55,711 nt of DNA, from NCBI GenBank assembly GCA_031257475.1, contig JAIROP010000017.1:1-55711 (forward strand), read 5' to 3'. Source of the DNA: Holosporaceae bacterium (lineage in GTDB: Bacteria; Pseudomonadota; Alphaproteobacteria; UBA3830). The notes beneath the pieces were generated by a model, which made no database searches, was not told where the DNA came from, and saw only the letters and a list, made by a program, of their open reading frames with translations. The position numbers and the translations under genes are program-made. This document shows positions 24,388 to 32,326 of this stretch, piece by piece. Each line of letters opens with the position of its first letter. The first letter of the stretch is position 1.

Positions 24388-24759
24388 TTACTTTGGCCTC
24401 TTTACGCCATACTTGGACCGACCTTGACGTCTGTTCTTAACTCCCTGGGTATCCAGGGCCCCCCGAATAATATGGTAACGAACCCCTGGAAGATCCTTCA
24501 CACGGCCTCCGCGAATCATCACCACCGAGTGCTCCTGCAAATTATGTCCCTCGCCGGGAATGTAGCAAGTTACCTCAAAGCCGCTAGTCAAACGTACTCG
24601 CGCAATTTTCCTCAGAGCTGAGTTTGGTTTCTTCGGTGTTGTGGTCGTCACACGAGTGCACACTCCCCTTCGCTGGGGACAGGACAAAAGCGCAGGAACC
24701 TTATTCCTTTCGGAAACATTTCTCCTAGGATTCCTGATCAACTGATTTATCGTCGGCAT
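24388..24759 (-). CDS. rpsL: 30S ribosomal protein S12
   Basis: Decoding-site protein where streptomycin resistance arises. [11 protein letters not shown], the block [33 protein letters not shown] and [13 protein letters not shown] identify it. The lysines at the usual resistance positions are wild type (TPKKPNS). The ATG at 24759 follows GGAGGAAGGGG; the in-frame start at 24777 adds six residues not seen in the family. It is 123 aa and is the first gene of the ribosomal block. Confidence 0.98.
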   Translation of the reverse strand: MPTINQLIRNPRRNVSERNKVPALLSCPQRRGVCTRVTTTTPKKPNSALRKIARVRLTSGFEVTCYIPGEGHNLQEHSVVMIRGGRVKDLPGVRYHIIRGALDTQGVKNRRQGRSKYGVKRPK

Positions 24760-24800
24760 AGACGCCCCTTCCTCCAAAACCCATCATAACTAAGAGCTAC

Positions 24801-24829
24801 ATGCTAGTGATTATTGAAGTGACAGTCAA
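24801..24829 (-). promoter_or_regulatory. Sigma-70-type promoter in front of rpsL
   Basis: On the minus strand a TTGACT (24829-24824), a 17-base spacer and TAGCAT (24806-24801) stand about 42 bases before the rpsL start. It lies in the only sizeable gap (95 bp) between rnhA and the ribosomal block, so it probably drives all or much of rpsL to rplQ. It is seen by eye and not tested. Confidence 0.6.
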
Positions 24830-24854
24830 TCCCTAAAAAACAGAATATGCAAGC

Positions 24855-25280
24855 TCAATGGCATTGGGACTTGGCGAGTTTATCCACTCGCTCGTTGTAC
24901 TTTTGACCAGCGTGCCCTTCAACCCAGTGCCAGGAAATGTTACGTTTTCTGGACAAAGCCAACAAACGCACCCATAGTTCTTTATTTTTGACCGCTTTCC
25001 CCTCGGAATTTTTCCAGCTGTTTTTTATCCAGCCATTCATCCATTTGGTCATGCCGCCGACCAGGTATTTGCTGTCGGTATAGATGGCAATGGAACAATC
25101 TCCCTGCAGGGACTCCAGCGCCATGATGGCGGCCATGAGTTCCATACGATTGTTGGTGGTACTTTCATCGGAGCCACATAATTCCCTCTCATGTAACCCA
25201 TCTAAAATTATCGCTCCCCATCCTCCAGGACCTGGATTACCTTTGCAAGCACCATCAGTATAAATAACGACTTTTTTCAT
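24855..25280 (-). CDS. rnhA: Ribonuclease HI
   Basis: Cleaves RNA in RNA-DNA hybrids. The catalytic DEDD set is seen as D9 (YTDGACKGNPGPGGWG), E47 (NRMELMA), D69 (YTDSKYL) and D133 (ERVDKLAK), so it should be active. The ATG at 25280 gives 141 aa and overlaps the dapF stop by 4 bp (ATGA), with GGAG inside the dapF end. The TTG at 25298 only adds six residues. It is the last gene of the ileS operon. Confidence 0.96.
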   Translation of the reverse strand: MKKVVIYTDGACKGNPGPGGWGAIILDGLHERELCGSDESTTNNRMELMAAIMALESLQGDCSIAIYTDSKYLVGGMTKWMNGWIKNSWKNSEGKAVKNKELWVRLLALSRKRNISWHWVEGHAGQKYNERVDKLAKSQCH

Positions 25281-26110
25281 AGTTCGATTTCTCCGCAAAA
25301 AACATGGGAAGCTGGTCCGGTTTGAAAGATATTTAAATCTTCGGTCACAGAAACTTCAATGAAACCTCCTTTTTGCTCCACAATTACATCGTTTGTCCCA
25401 ATAGCTCCATGGACACGGGAGATGGCCACAGTAGCACAGGCTCCGCTTCCGCAGGCGCAGGTCAATCCAGCTCCTCGCTCGAAGACGGAAAGGCGGACTT
25501 TGTGGGGGCGGACAACACAGGCAAAGGAAACATTTATTCTGTGCCTAAAAAGGGGATAGCTTTCCAGGGTGCTCCCCAGGGATATAACCACCGATTCCTC
25601 TGGCAATCGCCCACAGAGTAAAACCAGATGCGGATTTCCCAGTGAAACGCAGGAGGCATTATGAACATCCAGCTCCTTCGGTAAAGGTAGTCTGTCTAGT
25701 AAAAACAGCGGATCCAATCCAAACTCTGATAATCCAATTTCGTTCGGATCGAAGCTTGGACGTCCCATTTCAACACAAATTCCATTGCTATTCACCTGGA
25801 CATCGTAGGCTTTTCCATCCGCAATCATTGCGCACCGAAGTAGGTCGTAGCGCCTATGCATCAGCAAACCGAGACATCTGGCAGCATTGCCACACATTTC
25901 CGCCGCGGTACCATCCTGGTTGTAGATTCTTATCATCACCTCACTTCCACGACATTTGTACAAAATCAGCTGATCACAACCGATGCCGCGGCACCTATCA
26001 CATATTCTTGCCAGGGAGTTACCGGTGAGTTCAACAGGTGGGACATAATCTAGGTCAATAAACACAAAATCATTGCCCAGTCCCTGCATTTTATCGAACT
26101 TTATGCCCAT
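25277..26110 (-). CDS. dapF: Diaminopimelate epimerase
   Basis: Interconverts LL- and meso-diaminopimelate for lysine and peptidoglycan. MQGLGNDFVFID at the start and the catalytic cysteines C73 (EMCGNAARC) and C220 (ACGSGAC) are present. It is 277 aa from the ATG at 26110, which overlaps the pgi TAA by one base (TAATG). A GTG at 26125 would add five residues. Together with mrcA it shows that DAP-type murein is still made. Confidence 0.95.
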   Translation of the reverse strand: MGIKFDKMQGLGNDFVFIDLDYVPPVELTGNSLARICDRCRGIGCDQLILYKCRGSEVMIRIYNQDGTAAEMCGNAARCLGLLMHRRYDLLRCAMIADGKAYDVQVNSNGICVEMGRPSFDPNEIGLSEFGLDPLFLLDRLPLPKELDVHNASCVSLGNPHLVLLCGRLPEESVVISLGSTLESYPLFRHRINVSFACVVRPHKVRLSVFERGAGLTCACGSGACATVAISRVHGAIGTNDVIVEQKGGFIEVSVTEDLNIFQTGPASHVFCGEIEL

Positions 26111-27288
26111 TATGAAATTTTCCACAGTAATTCTTTCGTGAGAGCTTTCCCACGTTCCACAGCGGGCTGATCGAATGGATTGATCCCCATCTGTTTACCG
26201 ACAAAAGCCACCTCCAGCATAAAATGCATGAACAGAGCCCCAAGAATTTCAGAAGTAATTGTGGAAAATTCTATCCTACGAACTGGGCATCGTCTTTCTA
26301 GAAGCGTCGTCACAGTCGCGTCATGCTGAGCTCTGAAGATTTCAGTGACTAGCTTATCCTTCAGGTAAATCAATGAGGTGGGTAGGGGAAACCTTACAGA
26401 TATCTTCTGGCTTGTTTCCTGTTTTTCAAAAAAAAATGTAAAACACTTACTTCTGGGACCGTCTAGATACAATTGCAGCTGGCTATGCTGATCCATCGCA
26501 CCCAAGGCGGTTATTGGAGTGACGCCAGCTCCGGATTTTCCGGTACTTTCTGCGTATAATTGAGCCAACCACAGACCAAAATTTGCTAATTTATCCGAAT
26601 ATATAAAGGAAACATGTTGAAATATTTTTCTATGGAGGTTGCTCAGCACAAAGGATGCTCCTTTTGCCACATCGATTAGCTGATTTTCAAGAACTTTTTT
26701 CCCTCCTGATCTAATTTTCAGTGGATCCATTCCGCACAGCGCTGCCGGCAGCATTCCCACCAAAGAGAATATTGAAAACCGTCCTCCAATATTCTTTGGA
26801 TGTTCCAAACAAAGAAAATTGAACCTACGCGCAATTTCCATCAGCGACGATTTTCCAGCCTCGGTTATGACGACAAACCTATCCTCCCGCTTCTCCTTCG
26901 GGATACGTTCAAGAATATTTAGGACCAGTATGGTTTGGCACAGGGTCTCCAAAGTTTCGCCGGATTTCGAAATACTAAGGAAACCTGTCTCCTCCGGATT
27001 GATACTCTCTAGCACTTTTCCGAGTGTATTCGGATCCAAATTATCTATAAATTTTACGTTTTGTCTGCCTGAAATTTCTTGAATGACACGCCCTCCCAGG
27101 CTTGATCCACCAGTTCCCAAAACAACGAATTTGGGATTGCACATCCACCGTTTAAGGCCTGGATTTTCAAAAACCTCCAGATCTGTCTCTTCGTAAACCT
27201 TCGCAAAACAGGCACTCTTAGCAAGATCCTTGGGAAATTGGTGGATGGTGCATTTTCTCGGAGAAAGAACCGATTGTTCAAATAACAC
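26110..27288 (-). CDS. pgi: Glucose-6-phosphate isomerase, short form
   Basis: Interconverts glucose-6-phosphate and fructose-6-phosphate. The sugar-binding domain shows LGTGGSSLGGRVIQE and SISKSGETLETLCQT. Later motifs are GGRFSIFSLVGMLPAAL and QHSQLQLYLDGP, and the tail VERGKALTKELLW carries the catalytic lysine. At 392 aa it is well below the 540-560 aa of the classical enzyme and resembles compact Pgi forms. The only reasonable start is a GTG at 27288, three bases after the M16 gene stop. Confidence 0.88.
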   Translation of the reverse strand: MLFEQSVLSPRKCTIHQFPKDLAKSACFAKVYEETDLEVFENPGLKRWMCNPKFVVLGTGGSSLGGRVIQEISGRQNVKFIDNLDPNTLGKVLESINPEETGFLSISKSGETLETLCQTILVLNILERIPKEKREDRFVVITEAGKSSLMEIARRFNFLCLEHPKNIGGRFSIFSLVGMLPAALCGMDPLKIRSGGKKVLENQLIDVAKGASFVLSNLHRKIFQHVSFIYSDKLANFGLWLAQLYAESTGKSGAGVTPITALGAMDQHSQLQLYLDGPRSKCFTFFFEKQETSQKISVRFPLPTSLIYLKDKLVTEIFRAQHDATVTTLLERRCPVRRIEFSTITSEILGALFMHFMLEVAFVGKQMGINPFDQPAVERGKALTKELLWKIS

Positions 27289-27291
27289 TTT

Positions 27292-28593
27292 TTATTTCCC
27301 TAGAGGTTTTATTATGGAAATTACGCAGGGATCCTTCCTGAAAATTTCATTGACCTGTAGGTTAACTTCAGGCAAATTTCCATACTTGGACACATTTTCC
27401 CTATGGAATTTAATATCGTCAAGCATATAGCCGGCCCCCATTTTCTTTGCGACACTATCCACCACCGTGACTACATCGGTATTTGCATTAAAAATATCTA
27501 CAGAATCACAGAGTTTTTTTCTGGCTTTATTGAAGTCACTCTCGGAGAGGCCTTCGGCCGCTATGTATTTTAACTCTGTGAGCAAGGCTGTTATTCCTCG
27601 ATTTACATCTTCAGAATTTTTGAATGTCACAGCAATACAGAAGTCTCCGTATTCATAATTCCAGAAGGAATAGCGGAAAGAAATCGAGACGGCAACTTTT
27701 TGTCCTTCTATCATCCTATGCAGAAGCACTTCATCCACATGGTTTAAAAAAATTTCAGTTGCCATAGCTTTTTCTTTTTCTTTTCTATAGCAGGGAATTT
27801 TCCAGTACATTTCCACAATGGGAACACTGACCTGGGAACTATATTTGGATATTTGCACGGTGGCTCCATGATGATTCGGCTCTATCAGCCTATTTATTGG
27901 AGAAACCACATTGGGTTTACTGAAATATTTTAATATCCATTCCTGAACCAGCTTTTTATCTACGTTACAACCAGAAATGATTATTGTGGCTCTGCAATTT
28001 GCGTAAGAATTACCGAAAAAACTCTCCACGTTCTCCACTGTAATGCTGTTAACATCATGCCTGCTTCCGGTAATTGGCGCCCCATAGTTAGAGTGCCACC
28101 AGAGAGATTTTCGAGCTTCGCATCGTTCCTGATTCCGGTCAACCTGCTGATCCTCAGATATTTTTTGATGAACACCTCTCTTGCACCCCTCCAATTCTTC
28201 GGAAGAAAATGAAAAATTTGAAAATACCGTTCCCAAAATCTTTATGAATCCCTCCATATTTTCACTTTTTCCGGAAAAGTAATATACGCTTTGATCATAC
28301 CCGGTAAATGAATTGCATTCAGCTCCGTATTGAGGATAATCAGTTCCCAGACTGCTTCGTAGTTTTTCTAAGAACAAACCAGAGAGCACATTGGCCACTC
28401 CGCGCCTGTCGATTTCATCGGTACTGCCCGCTGCCACACACAGCAAGACCAGCAAAAGGTTGGATTTATCGGTATTTATTATGACAACAGTCAGGCCATT
28501 TGAAAGTTTATACTCTTCAATTCCACGGAACTTTTCTGCCTTAGAAGCGAAAAACAACAGAAAGGAAATAAGCATTGCAAACTTTTTGAACAT
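27292..28593 (-). CDS. M16-family peptidase homologue lacking the zinc motif
   Basis: A 433-aa secreted or periplasmic protein with a signal peptide (FKKFAMLISFLLFFASKAE). The M16 fold is recognisable from NGLTVVII, AECNSFTGYDQSVYYFSG and the later block SITVENVESFFGNSYANCRA. The catalytic HxxEH, expected in the GLAHFLEH position, is replaced by GVANVLSGLFLEKL, so zinc-dependent proteolysis should be lost. In alphaproteobacteria a pair of M16 genes often follows lspA and a DUF3035 lipoprotein; here there is one. The ATG at 28593 has GGAG 6-7 bases upstream. It may act as a non-catalytic partner or chaperone-like subunit (inference). Confidence 0.82.
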   Translation of the reverse strand: MFKKFAMLISFLLFFASKAEKFRGIEEYKLSNGLTVVIINTDKSNLLLVLLCVAAGSTDEIDRRGVANVLSGLFLEKLRSSLGTDYPQYGAECNSFTGYDQSVYYFSGKSENMEGFIKILGTVFSNFSFSSEELEGCKRGVHQKISEDQQVDRNQERCEARKSLWWHSNYGAPITGSRHDVNSITVENVESFFGNSYANCRATIIISGCNVDKKLVQEWILKYFSKPNVVSPINRLIEPNHHGATVQISKYSSQVSVPIVEMYWKIPCYRKEKEKAMATEIFLNHVDEVLLHRMIEGQKVAVSISFRYSFWNYEYGDFCIAVTFKNSEDVNRGITALLTELKYIAAEGLSESDFNKARKKLCDSVDIFNANTDVVTVVDSVAKKMGAGYMLDDIKFHRENVSKYGNLPEVNLQVNEIFRKDPCVISIIKPLGK

Positions 28594-28620
28594 AACCACT
28601 CCGTCCTGGGGTAAAAATAT

Positions 28621-28752
28621 CTACTTATCCAAGCAGGGAGGCACTAGCAATGGATTGTTTTCCTTGGCCTTATTCACGTCGACTTTTTCATTTTCATAGC
28701 CGCCACATCCTGCCAAAACCATCAGTGCCAACATAGACAATTTCTTTTTCAT
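28621..28752 (-). CDS. Possible separately translated small lipoprotein (DUF3035 remnant) inside the lspA frame
   Basis: The same frame as lspA contains an ATG at 28752 with AGGAGG about 10 bases before it. It would give a 43-aa lipoprotein: a positively charged start, a hydrophobic core, lipobox LAGC and a short polar tail ending VPPCLDK. In alphaproteobacteria lspA is followed by a DUF3035 lipoprotein; this would be its truncated remnant. No stop codon separates it from lspA, so fusion and independent product could both exist. Confidence 0.55.
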   Translation of the reverse strand: MKKKLSMLALMVLAGCGGYENEKVDVNKAKENNPLLVPPCLDK

Positions 28753-29229
28753 TTTTTTCTCTTCCTCCTGTGAAGATAACATCAAAAATCCCACACCCAA
28801 CACCACCGAGCTATCTGCAATATTAAAAGCCGGCCAATGGTAACTTAGCAGATGAAAGTCCAGAAAATCAATAACTGCCTTATAAACAATTCTATCCACC
28901 AGATTGCCAAATGCCCCTCCAACAATTAGGCTGACAGGGAATCTATAAACAGGATTATTCTTAGCCCAAATACATAGCGAGACTACGATGATTAACGAAA
29001 TAATTACAAAAACAAAAGGAGGCAAGACATCCCTCAAAAGGCCGAAAGTTACACCACTATTTTCCACCCTCACCAGGCTGAAAAACGGAAGCAGTTCCAC
29101 TGCGGATTCCAGGGCTAAGCATTTTACTACAGCACATTTCGATATTTGATCGCCAAGGAAAACCAGAGCAGCGATTGTACAACAACCGGCTAGACTTCTT
29201 GGAGCAAAACGTCCCGGCATCTGCCACAT
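28621..29229 (-). CDS. lspA: Lipoprotein signal peptidase fused in frame to a small lipoprotein
   Basis: Residues 1-155 are LspA, which cleaves prolipoprotein signal peptides. The two catalytic aspartates are D112 (GGAFGNLVDRI) and D139 (FNIADSS), and NSGVTFGLL matches the conserved loop. From M160 the frame continues without a stop into MKKKLSMLALMVLAGCGG, a lipoprotein signal with lipobox LAGC (C175), then a 27-residue tail containing NPLLVPP, a motif reminiscent of DUF3035. It is 202 aa against about 160 for the family. The start overlaps the ileS end by 40 bp. The AGGAGG before M160 suggests that the lipoprotein part can also be translated alone. Confidence 0.9.
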   Translation of the reverse strand: MWQMPGRFAPRSLAGCCTIAALVFLGDQISKCAVVKCLALESAVELLPFFSLVRVENSGVTFGLLRDVLPPFVFVIISLIIVVSLCIWAKNNPVYRFPVSLIVGGAFGNLVDRIVYKAVIDFLDFHLLSYHWPAFNIADSSVVLGVGFLMLSSQEEEKKMKKKLSMLALMVLAGCGGYENEKVDVNKAKENNPLLVPPCLDK

Positions 29230-31940
29230 ACTTTATCACCATTTAAAGGGGAAATTTTCCAGCATCTTTCGCACTTCTCCCCGGAAGCAACGTTAACGAT
29301 CACAGCAATGTTCTCATCCCCTATAAAGGCTCTCTCCGGTATGGCTTCGTTTCTGATTTTAAATTCCGACGTGATAACTACTTCTTTCCAAAAATCTTCA
29401 TCTTTTTTGGGAATGACACAATCCGGATCAAAAACGGTAACACAAGCCTGCAAGCTTGAGCCTATAATTTTTTCTTTGCGGGAGATTTCCAGAGCAGCTG
29501 TCACAGACTGCCTGATTTTTTTTATTCTATTTATTTCATCATCGAGCTCAAGGTTACTCCAACCTTGATTTGGAATCAGAAATTCCTCCAGATGCACACT
29601 GGACAAATTTCCACGACTTAGCCACGCCTCTTCTGCCGTAAAGACTATTATCGGAGCAAGCCACCGTATAAGATGCTGGAACAACTCGTTCAACACATAC
29701 CTATAGGCTCTACGCTTTAGATTGCTACGGCGATCGCAGTAGAGACAGTCTTTGCGGATATCAAACAGGAAAGAGGATAAATCACCGGAACAGAACGTAT
29801 GTAGCGTGGTAAAGTACCTATTGATATCGTAGCCATCTATGCATTGTGTCAATTCGCGATGAATTTCCGTTAAACGATGCAGAGCCCATCTCTCCAGATC
29901 CGGTAGATCGTCATAGGAGACAGTCTCAGAAGCTGCATCGTAGCCTGATATGGCACCGAGCATATACCGAATAGTGTTGCGAAGCTTCCTATAGACGTCC
30001 TCTAGCTGCTTCAATATGTTGGTACCCAGTTTTAGATCCTGAGTAAAATCAACACAGGAGACCCACATTCTGAAGATATCCGCCCCAAGATTTTTTACAA
30101 TATCCTCCAGGGTAACGACATTCCCCAATGATTTGGACATCTTTCGCCCTTTTTCATCCACAATGAACCCATGGGTCATAACTGCCTTGAACGGAGAACC
30201 TCCAAACGTCCCACAGGAATTAAGCAGAGAGTGTTGAAACCAGCCTCGGTGCTGGTCCGATCCCTCCAGATATAGATCTGCCTGAAAACCGGACTCGTCA
30301 TCCTTCAGTACATAGGCGTGGGTAGATGCACTCTCAAACCAGACATCAATCGTATCTTTCACCTGTTCATAATCGGCAACGTTGTATTTCTCACCCAGGA
30401 AAAATTGTGGATCTCTAACAAACCAGGCATTGGTCCCCTCTCGAGCAAAAATGTCAGCTATTTTATCAATTATTTCTTTGTTCCGCAGAGGCTCTCCTGT
30501 TTCCCTATGGATAAATAGTGGCAGAGGCACTCCCCATACACGCTGCCGAGAAATACACCAATCGCTACGATTTTTCACAAATGTTTTTATGCGATTGTAG
30601 CCCTGCTTCGGAATCCATCGAACTTTCTCTATCTCCGCAAGAGCCTTATCCCTTAGACCTGTATTGTCCATACCTATAAACCATTGGGTGGTGGTACGCA
30701 AAATCAGCGGGGCCTTTGATCGCCAGGAGTGTGGATAGCTGTGCAGAATGGAATTTTGGAATAATAGCGCGCCCGCATCCGCCAGTACCCGCAACATCTT
30801 TTCATCGACCTTAAACACATGATTGCCGGCAAATACTGGCACTGTATCCACGTAAATCCCAGCCTCATTCACAGTGGTCGGCACCCCTATGCCAAATGCC
30901 CTGCAGACATTAAAATCATCAATTCCATGTCCTGGAGCAGTGTGGACCAATCCGGTTCCGGCATCGGTTTTTACGTGTTCTCCGTGAATCAGAGGCACGT
31001 CAAAATCATATCCTGATTGGTGTAGCGGATGCCGACAAATGGTGTTTTCTAAAATTTCTCCGGTAAATTCTCGCACCACCTCGCCGCTTATCCCAGTAGT
31101 TTTGAGAAAGTCCTCCACCAGATCCCTGGCAACAACAACTTCGCAGTCTCCATTCCAGTTAATTTTTAGCAGACAGTAGATAACATTCCTAGAATAGGAT
31201 ATCGCTCGATTGCCTGGAATAGTCCATGGAGTCGTAGTCCAAATTACGCAGCTGGCATTTTTCAGAAAATCGACCAGAGTAGATTTAACCTGAAAGGCCA
31301 CGTAGATGCTGGTGGATTTCTTATCTATATACTCTATTTCCGCGTCAGCCAGCGCCGTCTGTTCTACTACCGACCAAAATACTGGCTTTTCACCTCTGTA
31401 GAGCGTTCCATCCACGATAAATCTTCCGATTTGACGAATTACGCACGCCTCTGCCTCTTTGTTCATGGTCAGGTACGGATTTTCCCAGTCGCCATTAACG
31501 CCAAGACGCTTGAATCCTTGCCGTTGAATGTTTATCCAATGATCGGCGAAATCTCTGCACATATCGCGAAACTCAGCCACCGGAATGTCTTCCTTTTTTC
31601 TACTTTCCGCCCGAAGCTGCTCTTCCATTTTCCACTCAATTGGAAGACCGTGACAATCCCATCCGGGAACAAACGGAGTATCAAATCCCTGCATATATTT
31701 CAGACGAACAACTATGTCCTTTATGACCTTATTCATGGCCGTTCCAGCATGTGGAGTTCCATTGGCAAACGGTGGACCATCGTGGAGAATAAATTTCACT
31801 CGCCCGCAGCTGATTGCCCTGGATCTGTTATATAGGTCGATTTTATTCCAATACTCGAGAATTTCAGGCTCTTTCTGGGAAAGATTTCCACGCATCTGGA
31901 AGTTGGTTTCCGGAAGAAATATTGTATTTTTAAAATCCAT
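29190..31940 (-). CDS. ileS: Isoleucyl-tRNA synthetase
   Basis: Charges tRNA-Ile. HIGH appears as HAGTA after DGPPFANGTP, the KMSKS loop is GRKMSKSLGN, and WDCHGLPIEWK and the editing domain are present. The C-terminal zinc finger CERCWKISPLNGDKVCGRC is intact. The ATG at 31940 is chosen (916 aa). It follows AGGGA at a spacing of 7, while the longest open frame (to 32018) would run into tRNA-Cys. It is the first protein gene of the operon ileS-lspA-M16-pgi-dapF-rnhA. Confidence 0.96.
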   Translation of the reverse strand: MDFKNTIFLPETNFQMRGNLSQKEPEILEYWNKIDLYNRSRAISCGRVKFILHDGPPFANGTPHAGTAMNKVIKDIVVRLKYMQGFDTPFVPGWDCHGLPIEWKMEEQLRAESRKKEDIPVAEFRDMCRDFADHWINIQRQGFKRLGVNGDWENPYLTMNKEAEACVIRQIGRFIVDGTLYRGEKPVFWSVVEQTALADAEIEYIDKKSTSIYVAFQVKSTLVDFLKNASCVIWTTTPWTIPGNRAISYSRNVIYCLLKINWNGDCEVVVARDLVEDFLKTTGISGEVVREFTGEILENTICRHPLHQSGYDFDVPLIHGEHVKTDAGTGLVHTAPGHGIDDFNVCRAFGIGVPTTVNEAGIYVDTVPVFAGNHVFKVDEKMLRVLADAGALLFQNSILHSYPHSWRSKAPLILRTTTQWFIGMDNTGLRDKALAEIEKVRWIPKQGYNRIKTFVKNRSDWCISRQRVWGVPLPLFIHRETGEPLRNKEIIDKIADIFAREGTNAWFVRDPQFFLGEKYNVADYEQVKDTIDVWFESASTHAYVLKDDESGFQADLYLEGSDQHRGWFQHSLLNSCGTFGGSPFKAVMTHGFIVDEKGRKMSKSLGNVVTLEDIVKNLGADIFRMWVSCVDFTQDLKLGTNILKQLEDVYRKLRNTIRYMLGAISGYDAASETVSYDDLPDLERWALHRLTEIHRELTQCIDGYDINRYFTTLHTFCSGDLSSFLFDIRKDCLYCDRRSNLKRRAYRYVLNELFQHLIRWLAPIIVFTAEEAWLSRGNLSSVHLEEFLIPNQGWSNLELDDEINRIKKIRQSVTAALEISRKEKIIGSSLQACVTVFDPDCVIPKKDEDFWKEVVITSEFKIRNEAIPERAFIGDENIAVIVNVASGEKCERCWKISPLNGDKVCGRCRDVLLQEV

Positions 31941-31987
31941 TGTCATCCCTAAAACAGCAAAATCCGAACCATCAATCAACAAAACGG

Positions 31988-32058
31988 AGGCTAGGACCGG
32001 AATCGAACCGACGTACAAGGATTTGCAGTCCTCTGCATAACCATTCTGCCACCTAGCC
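31988..32058 (-). tRNA. tRNA-Cys (GCA)
   Basis: The 71-nt cloverleaf has acceptor GGCTAGG paired with CCTAGCC. The anticodon loop CTGCAAA gives GCA, the T loop is TTCGATT and the discriminator is U73, the identity base for cysteine. CCA is not encoded. It stands 47 bp before the ileS start on the same strand, and a TATAAA box lies shortly upstream. Confidence 0.95.
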
Positions 32059-32113
32059 TCACATTGGCTCCATTTTTATACGTCTTGGATCAAAAGATCA
32101 ATACTCATAGATT

Positions 32114-32197
32114 GAGACCGTTGCCTGATGGATCTTTTCTGCATGCACCGTGTTCCTCCATGTTCTTGCAAGAAAAATCACTTCAGGCAACGGTCTC
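32114..32197. repeat. Short inverted-repeat element (84 bp) of the GAGACCGTTGC family
   Basis: Perfect 15-bp terminal repeats GAGACCGTTGCCTGA at 32114-32128 and its complement at 32183-32197 enclose 54 bp without coding capacity. The outer 11 bases equal the left end of the element at 5637. It stands between tRNA-Cys and the efflux operon. No clear target-site duplication is seen. A bidirectional terminator is an alternative reading. Confidence 0.5.
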
Positions 32198-32253
32198 TGA
32201 AGAATAAATGAATAAATTTTTAACTTTATTGCATGTAGTTAACAAAATACTAA

Positions 32254-32283
32254 TTGACTGAACTTGCAAAAGTGTAAGATAAT
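32254..32283 (+). promoter_or_regulatory. Promoter of the RND efflux operon
   Basis: TTGACT at 32254-32259 is followed after 18 bases by GATAAT (32278-32283), or after 15 by TAAGAT. It lies about 44 bases before the membrane-fusion protein ATG. No repressor gene (TetR or MarR) is adjacent, so constitutive expression is possible. Confidence 0.5.
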
Positions 32284-32326
32284 CGGCCATGGTTGTGTGG
32301 TTCAGAGGATTATCTTGGGAGGTTTC

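Noticed and set aside
31941-32018. N-terminal extension of ileS
   Set aside because: It would overlap the tRNA-Cys gene and has no IleS homology; the ATG at 31940 has a good Shine-Dalgarno.
32114-32197. Rho-independent terminator for tRNA-Cys or the efflux operon
   Set aside because: No T run follows either arm in the expected orientation and the ends match another repeat copy, so a mobile repeat is preferred, though a terminator role is not excluded.
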